Shown: positions 5,184 through 5,882 of the stretch, piece after piece
Numbering within the stretch: the first letter of the stretch is position 1
How the letters are laid out: each line of letters begins with the position of its first letter
Assembly (NCBI GenBank): GCA_913046815.1
Contig: CAJWTE010000034.1
Span: 1-5,882 of the forward strand
Reading direction: 5' to 3'
Length of the DNA stretch: 5,882 nucleotides
Source: an uncultured bacterium
GTDB taxonomy: Bacteria; Patescibacteriota; Minisyncoccia; Phycocordibacterales; UBA918
Made by a program: the position numbers and the translations under genes
Notes under the pieces: generated by a model
What the model was told of the DNA's origin: nothing
Database searches by the model: none
Seen by the model: only the letters and a program-made list of their open reading frames with translations

Positions 5184-5495
5184 ATGGTTATACGAATGCG
5201 ACACACACGGTCTCACACCAAGAACCGTCGTTCACATCATGCACTGAAGGCGCCAGCAATGGCGGTGTGTAAGAATTGTGGTGCTAGTCACCGCCCTCAT
5301 CACATGTGCTTGGAATGTGGTTTTTATAAAGGACGACAAGTCATTGACTTGGTTGCGCAGAAGAAAGCAAGAGCTGAACGTATCAAAGCAAAAAAGGATA
5401 TGATGAAAGCACAAGCAGAGCAGATTGCTCCTACTGAAGCAGAGGCTGCCAGCGAAGCATCGGTAGAAGAAGCAATAGACGAAAAGAAGAGTTAA
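5184..5495 (+). CDS. rpmF: 50S ribosomal protein L32 (bL32) with C-terminal extension
   Basis: Protein of the large ribosomal subunit. The conserved part covers residues 1-58: a basic N-terminus (RHTRSHTKNRRSHHALKAP), then a four-cysteine zinc site CKNC-(9)-CLEC (C29, C32, C42, C45), then GFYKGRQVIDL. Standard bL32 is about 55-60 aa; this one is 103 aa. The extra 45 residues begin with a Lys/Arg/Ala-rich helix-like stretch (QKKARAERIKAKKDMMKAQ) and end in an acidic, alanine-rich, probably disordered tail (EAEAASEASVEEAIDE). The start at 5184 matches the spacing of the predicted promoter; ATG 5196 is an alternative but drops MVIR. The gene stands alone behind its own promoter, with nusB next; it may be partly co-transcribed with nusB because the hairpin between them is weak as a terminator. 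Confidence 0.95.
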   Translation: MVIRMRHTRSHTKNRRSHHALKAPAMAVCKNCGASHRPHHMCLECGFYKGRQVIDLVAQKKARAERIKAKKDMMKAQAEQIAPTEAEAASEASVEEAIDEKKS

Positions 5496-5501
5496 TCCCC
5501 A

Positions 5502-5524
5502 AAAGGCCGGCTTTGCCGGCCTTT
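5502..5524 (+). terminator. Hairpin after rpmF, weak terminator
   Basis: AAAGGCCGGC (5502-5511) pairs perfectly with GCCGGCCTTT (5515-5524), loop TTT. It starts 7 nt after the rpmF stop. The downstream T tract is interrupted (TTTGTTGT), so termination is probably partial, allowing some read-through to nusB. Confidence 0.65.
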
Positions 5525-5538
5525 GTTGTAGAAGTGTT

Positions 5539-5547
5539 TGTTATCAT
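5539..5547 (+). promoter_or_regulatory. Possible nusB promoter (extended -10)
   Basis: TGTTATCAT holds a 5-of-6 match to TATAAT (TATCAT, 5542-5547) with the TGn extension. Transcription would start near 5554, about 20 nt before the nusB ATG, and no Shine-Dalgarno is seen in between. TAGCAT (5553-5558) is a weaker alternative that would give a leader of about 9 nt. No -35 is apparent. Confidence 0.35.
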
Positions 5548-5573
5548 GGGGCTAGCATACCAGTACGTTTTTT

Positions 5574-5882
5574 ATGGCAAATCGACACCTATCCAGATCA
5601 ATTGTTCTTCAGACACTCTTTGAGTGGGATTTAAATGATTTAAGCAAAAAAGAAACTCCTGAAGCGCTAGCACGTAACGTAGAGGAATTTGCTCCCAATA
5701 AGACTGACTTGGCTTTCATGGATAAGCTGCTGGATGGAATATTACAAAAGCAACCAGAAATAGACTTGGTTATAGAGAAAGCTGCACCAGATTGGCCACT
5801 TGACCGTATATCTCCGGTGGATCGAAATATACTAAGATTAGGTTTATACGAGCTATTGTTTGCCGATAGAGCAGAGGTACCA
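5574..5882 (+). CDS. nusB: Transcription antitermination protein NusB (partial, 3' end cut)
   Basis: RNA-binding antitermination factor that, with NusE (S10), binds boxA on rRNA precursors and supports full-length rRNA transcription. 103 codons are present and the frame is open to the window edge; complete NusB is usually about 130-150 aa. Seen in sequence: the N-terminal RHLSRSIVLQTLFEWD (4-19), matching the family's arginine-rich RNA-binding start, and the C-terminal-domain signature WPLDRISPVDRNILRLGLYELLF, ending in EVP, where the family continues with a conserved proline-led segment. ATG 5574 is the only sensible start; no Shine-Dalgarno precedes it. It lies 78 bp after rpmF, an order I recall from CPR genomes and which suggests a ribosome/rRNA-processing cluster continuing to the right. 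Confidence 0.95.
   Translation, partial: MANRHLSRSIVLQTLFEWDLNDLSKKETPEALARNVEEFAPNKTDLAFMDKLLDGILQKQPEIDLVIEKAAPDWPLDRISPVDRNILRLGLYELLFADRAEVP

Noticed and set aside
1..5882. CRISPR array, tRNA or rRNA genes
   Set aside because: No spaced direct repeats, no tRNA T-arm or acceptor pattern and no rRNA stretches were seen on either strand.

Overview
The window looks like part of a chromosome from a Candidate Phyla Radiation (Patescibacteria) bacterium, most likely of the Parcubacteria group. The main grounds are the L32 protein, whose N-terminus (RSHTKNRRSHHALKAP) I associate with that group, the short intergenic gaps, the rpmF-nusB order, and the start-site style described below. This is from recall of family patterns, not a search. 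TGA is used as a stop codon (genes at 4321 and 4786), which argues against the CPR lineages that read TGA as glycine.

Layout. 1-195: a bidirectional terminator-type hairpin and the 3' region of dnaE, with no gene. 196-3438 (minus): a complete dnaE, the replicative DNA polymerase III alpha subunit. 3460-4050 (plus): a complete rnhB (RNase HII), divergent from dnaE across only 21 bp. 4051-4320: a non-coding gap holding a 97-nt inverted-repeat element, then the promoter and structured leader of the next gene. 4321-4611 and 4786-5100 (plus): two small acidic proteins that I do not recognise, each with its own promoter, leader, Shine-Dalgarno sequence and terminator. 5184-5495 (plus): rpmF (L32 with a long C-terminal tail). 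5574-5882 (plus): the first 103 codons of nusB, cut by the window edge.

The recognised genes serve replication and repair (DnaE copies DNA, RNase HII removes RNA from it) and ribosome or rRNA production (L32, NusB). The two small genes sit between these groups as separate transcription units.

Three patterns stand out. First, dnaE, rnhB and rpmF have -10 boxes 8-10 nt before the ATG and no Shine-Dalgarno, so their mRNAs should be leaderless or nearly so; the two unknown small genes instead have leaders of about 50-80 nt and G-rich ribosome-binding sites. Second, dnaE and rnhB appear to fire in opposite directions from one near-symmetric TATTATA box. Third, the window holds several long perfect hairpins with exactly 3-nt loops (20, 15, 20 and 10 bp stems), two of them inside the rnhB reading frame, plus a 19-bp-armed inverted repeat just after rnhB. 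I do not see a recognisable defence system, CRISPR array, mobile element with a transposase, tRNA or rRNA.
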